DNA from: an uncultured Actinomycetes bacterium
GTDB lineage: Bacteria > Actinomycetota > Coriobacteriia > Coriobacteriales > RUG844
Assembly: GCA_900313875.1 (NCBI GenBank)
Contig: OMSY01000144.1
Location: 1 to 7,128, forward strand
DNA: 7,128 nucleotides
Reading direction: 5' to 3'
Shown piece after piece: positions 6,295-7,128 of the stretch; within the stretch, counting starts at the first letter, position 1, and the number at the start of each line of letters is the position of its first letter. Both the position numbers and the translations under genes were made by a program. The notes beneath the pieces were generated by a model that did not search any database, had not been told where the DNA came from, and worked only from the letters and a program-made list of their open reading frames with translations.

Positions 6295-7128
6295 TCAGGC
6301 GAGCAGCTCATCAGCCAGTTCGAGCGCCTTGAGGCAGATGACATCCATGTTGTAATACCGATACTCTGCAAGGCGCCCGAGGGGATGGAAGTTGGGATAG
6401 GCGTTCGCAAGCTCGAGATAACGCTCGTAGTGTGCACGGTTCTCATCGGAGATGATGGCGTAATACGGAATCTGCCCCGCCTCACCTGTGTAGGCACGCG
6501 GATACTCGCGCACGATGGTGGTCGCATCGGGGATATCCTGGGCAGAGAAATACTTGAACTCCGATATGCGGGTGAAGTCCTCGCTCACCGTGTAGTTGAT
6601 GGTGCCACGCGGCTGGAAACGCTCCTGGGGCAGCGTCTCGAAATCGAAATCGAGCGAACGGTACGGCAGACGTCCGAAACGCAGGTCGAAAAGCTCATCG
6701 AGTGGACCGGTGTAGACGACCGTACCAGCGAACGGAGCACCCTCGAAGAGGATCGCATGCGTGCCATCCTCGCCCTCGACGAACTCGAGCACATCACGTG
6801 CATCGGTCGAGGTGCGCACCTCGATACCCGGATGGTCGAGCATGTTCTCGAACATGGCGGTGTAACCCTTGGCGGGAATGCCCTGGTATGGGTCCTGGAA
6901 GTAACGGTTGTCATCGGAGATGAAGACCGGGACGCGTGCCGTCACCGAGGGGTCCACCTGCTCGGGCGTGAGACCCCACTGCTTCTGGGTGTAATACAGG
7001 AACACGTTGTTGTAGATGTAATCCGCGATCTCGGCGAGATCGGGATCGCTCTGTGCACGCAGGTCGTTGATGGGCACCTTGCGCTCGTCACCGAACGTGG
7101 CGATGAGCTTGTCGATGAGCTCCTGTGC
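6295..7128 (-). CDS. glf: UDP-galactopyranose mutase (partial, 5' end beyond window)
   Basis: Flavoenzyme that interconverts UDP-galactopyranose and UDP-galactofuranose, the donor for galactofuranose-containing surface glycans. The frame is open to the right edge. The GTG at 7075-7077 is internal, and 277 C-terminal residues are visible. About 100 N-terminal residues, including the FAD-binding GxGxxG, lie outside. Numbering from the window edge, YTQKQWG (46-52) holds Trp51, matching substrate-stacking Trp160 of the Klebsiella enzyme. By spacing, Arg65 matches Arg174 and Tyr76 in DNRYF matches Tyr185. YTGPLDELFD (139-148) and PYRSLDFDFE (155-164), with Arg157 as the probable UDP-galactose phosphate-binding arginine, follow. 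The C-terminal block GRLAEYRYYNMD (251-262) is the conserved FAD and substrate contact region. Its Asn260 stands where E. coli-type enzymes carry Asp, a variant I believe is common in Gram-positives. The glycosyltransferase gene follows on the same strand. Confidence 0.95.
   Translation of the reverse strand, partial: AQELIDKLIATFGDERKVPINDLRAQSDPDLAEIADYIYNNVFLYYTQKQWGLTPEQVDPSVTARVPVFISDDNRYFQDPYQGIPAKGYTAMFENMLDHPGIEVRTSTDARDVLEFVEGEDGTHAILFEGAPFAGTVVYTGPLDELFDLRFGRLPYRSLDFDFETLPQERFQPRGTINYTVSEDFTRISEFKYFSAQDIPDATTIVREYPRAYTGEAGQIPYYAIISDENRAHYERYLELANAYPNFHPLGRLAEYRYYNMDVICLKALELADELLA

Noticed and set aside
7075..7077. GTG (minus strand) as the glf start
   Set aside because: The frame is open through 7128 and about 100 family-conserved N-terminal residues, including the FAD-binding motif, would be missing.
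1..7128. Mobile elements, CRISPR arrays, tRNA or rRNA genes, prophage or toxin-antitoxin modules
   Set aside because: Searched by eye on both strands; I saw no transposase, terminal inverted repeats, regularly spaced repeats or tRNA-like cloverleaf sequence. A covariance-model scan was not possible here.

Overview
The window reads as an ordinary stretch of a moderately high-GC bacterial chromosome. Small hand-counted samples give about 69% G+C inside the rRNA methyltransferase gene and about 55% inside the glycosyltransferase gene. The gene types, the many cysteines in the peptidase and the 4Fe-4S-type rRNA methyltransferase fit an anaerobic actinobacterium, perhaps a gut or oral member of the Coriobacteriia. 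That placement is an inference from style, not from a marker gene, and I hold it loosely. I see no rRNA, tRNA, CRISPR array, insertion sequence, integrase or phage gene.

Left block, + strand, about 1-4047: three genes packed as an apparent operon. The first is polyphosphate kinase (ppk1), which enters from beyond the left edge and lacks roughly its first 31 residues. It is followed by a Maf nucleotide pyrophosphatase of the dTTP/UTP type and a TrmA/RlmD-family 23S rRNA m5U methyltransferase with a TRAM domain and four iron-sulfur cysteines. The junctions are tight. A 15-codon open frame with its own Shine-Dalgarno-like sequence bridges ppk1 and maf through a TGATG and an ATGA overlap. The methyltransferase probably starts at a TTG that overlaps the maf stop codon.

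Middle, + strand, 4048-5173: a 169-base gap holding a possible promoter, then a free-standing P1 (S58) peptidase of the DmpA/NylC type. Its predicted self-cleavage site is Asn229|Thr230, and the active-site residues match NylC in spacing.

Right block, - strand, 5228-7128: the 3' three quarters of a UDP-galactopyranose mutase gene (glf), which enters from the right edge, followed 41 bases later by a family 2 glycosyltransferase. Together they look like the tail of a surface polysaccharide cluster: Glf would make UDP-galactofuranose and the transferase would add a sugar of unknown identity to a glycan. This block runs toward the peptidase gene, and the two transcripts meet across a 54-base gap.

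I found no convincing undescribed multi-gene system. The points most worth a second look are the glutamine in place of the second conserved histidine (E. coli His454) of Ppk1, the micro-ORF relay between ppk1 and maf, and the cysteine-rich S58 peptidase of unknown substrate.
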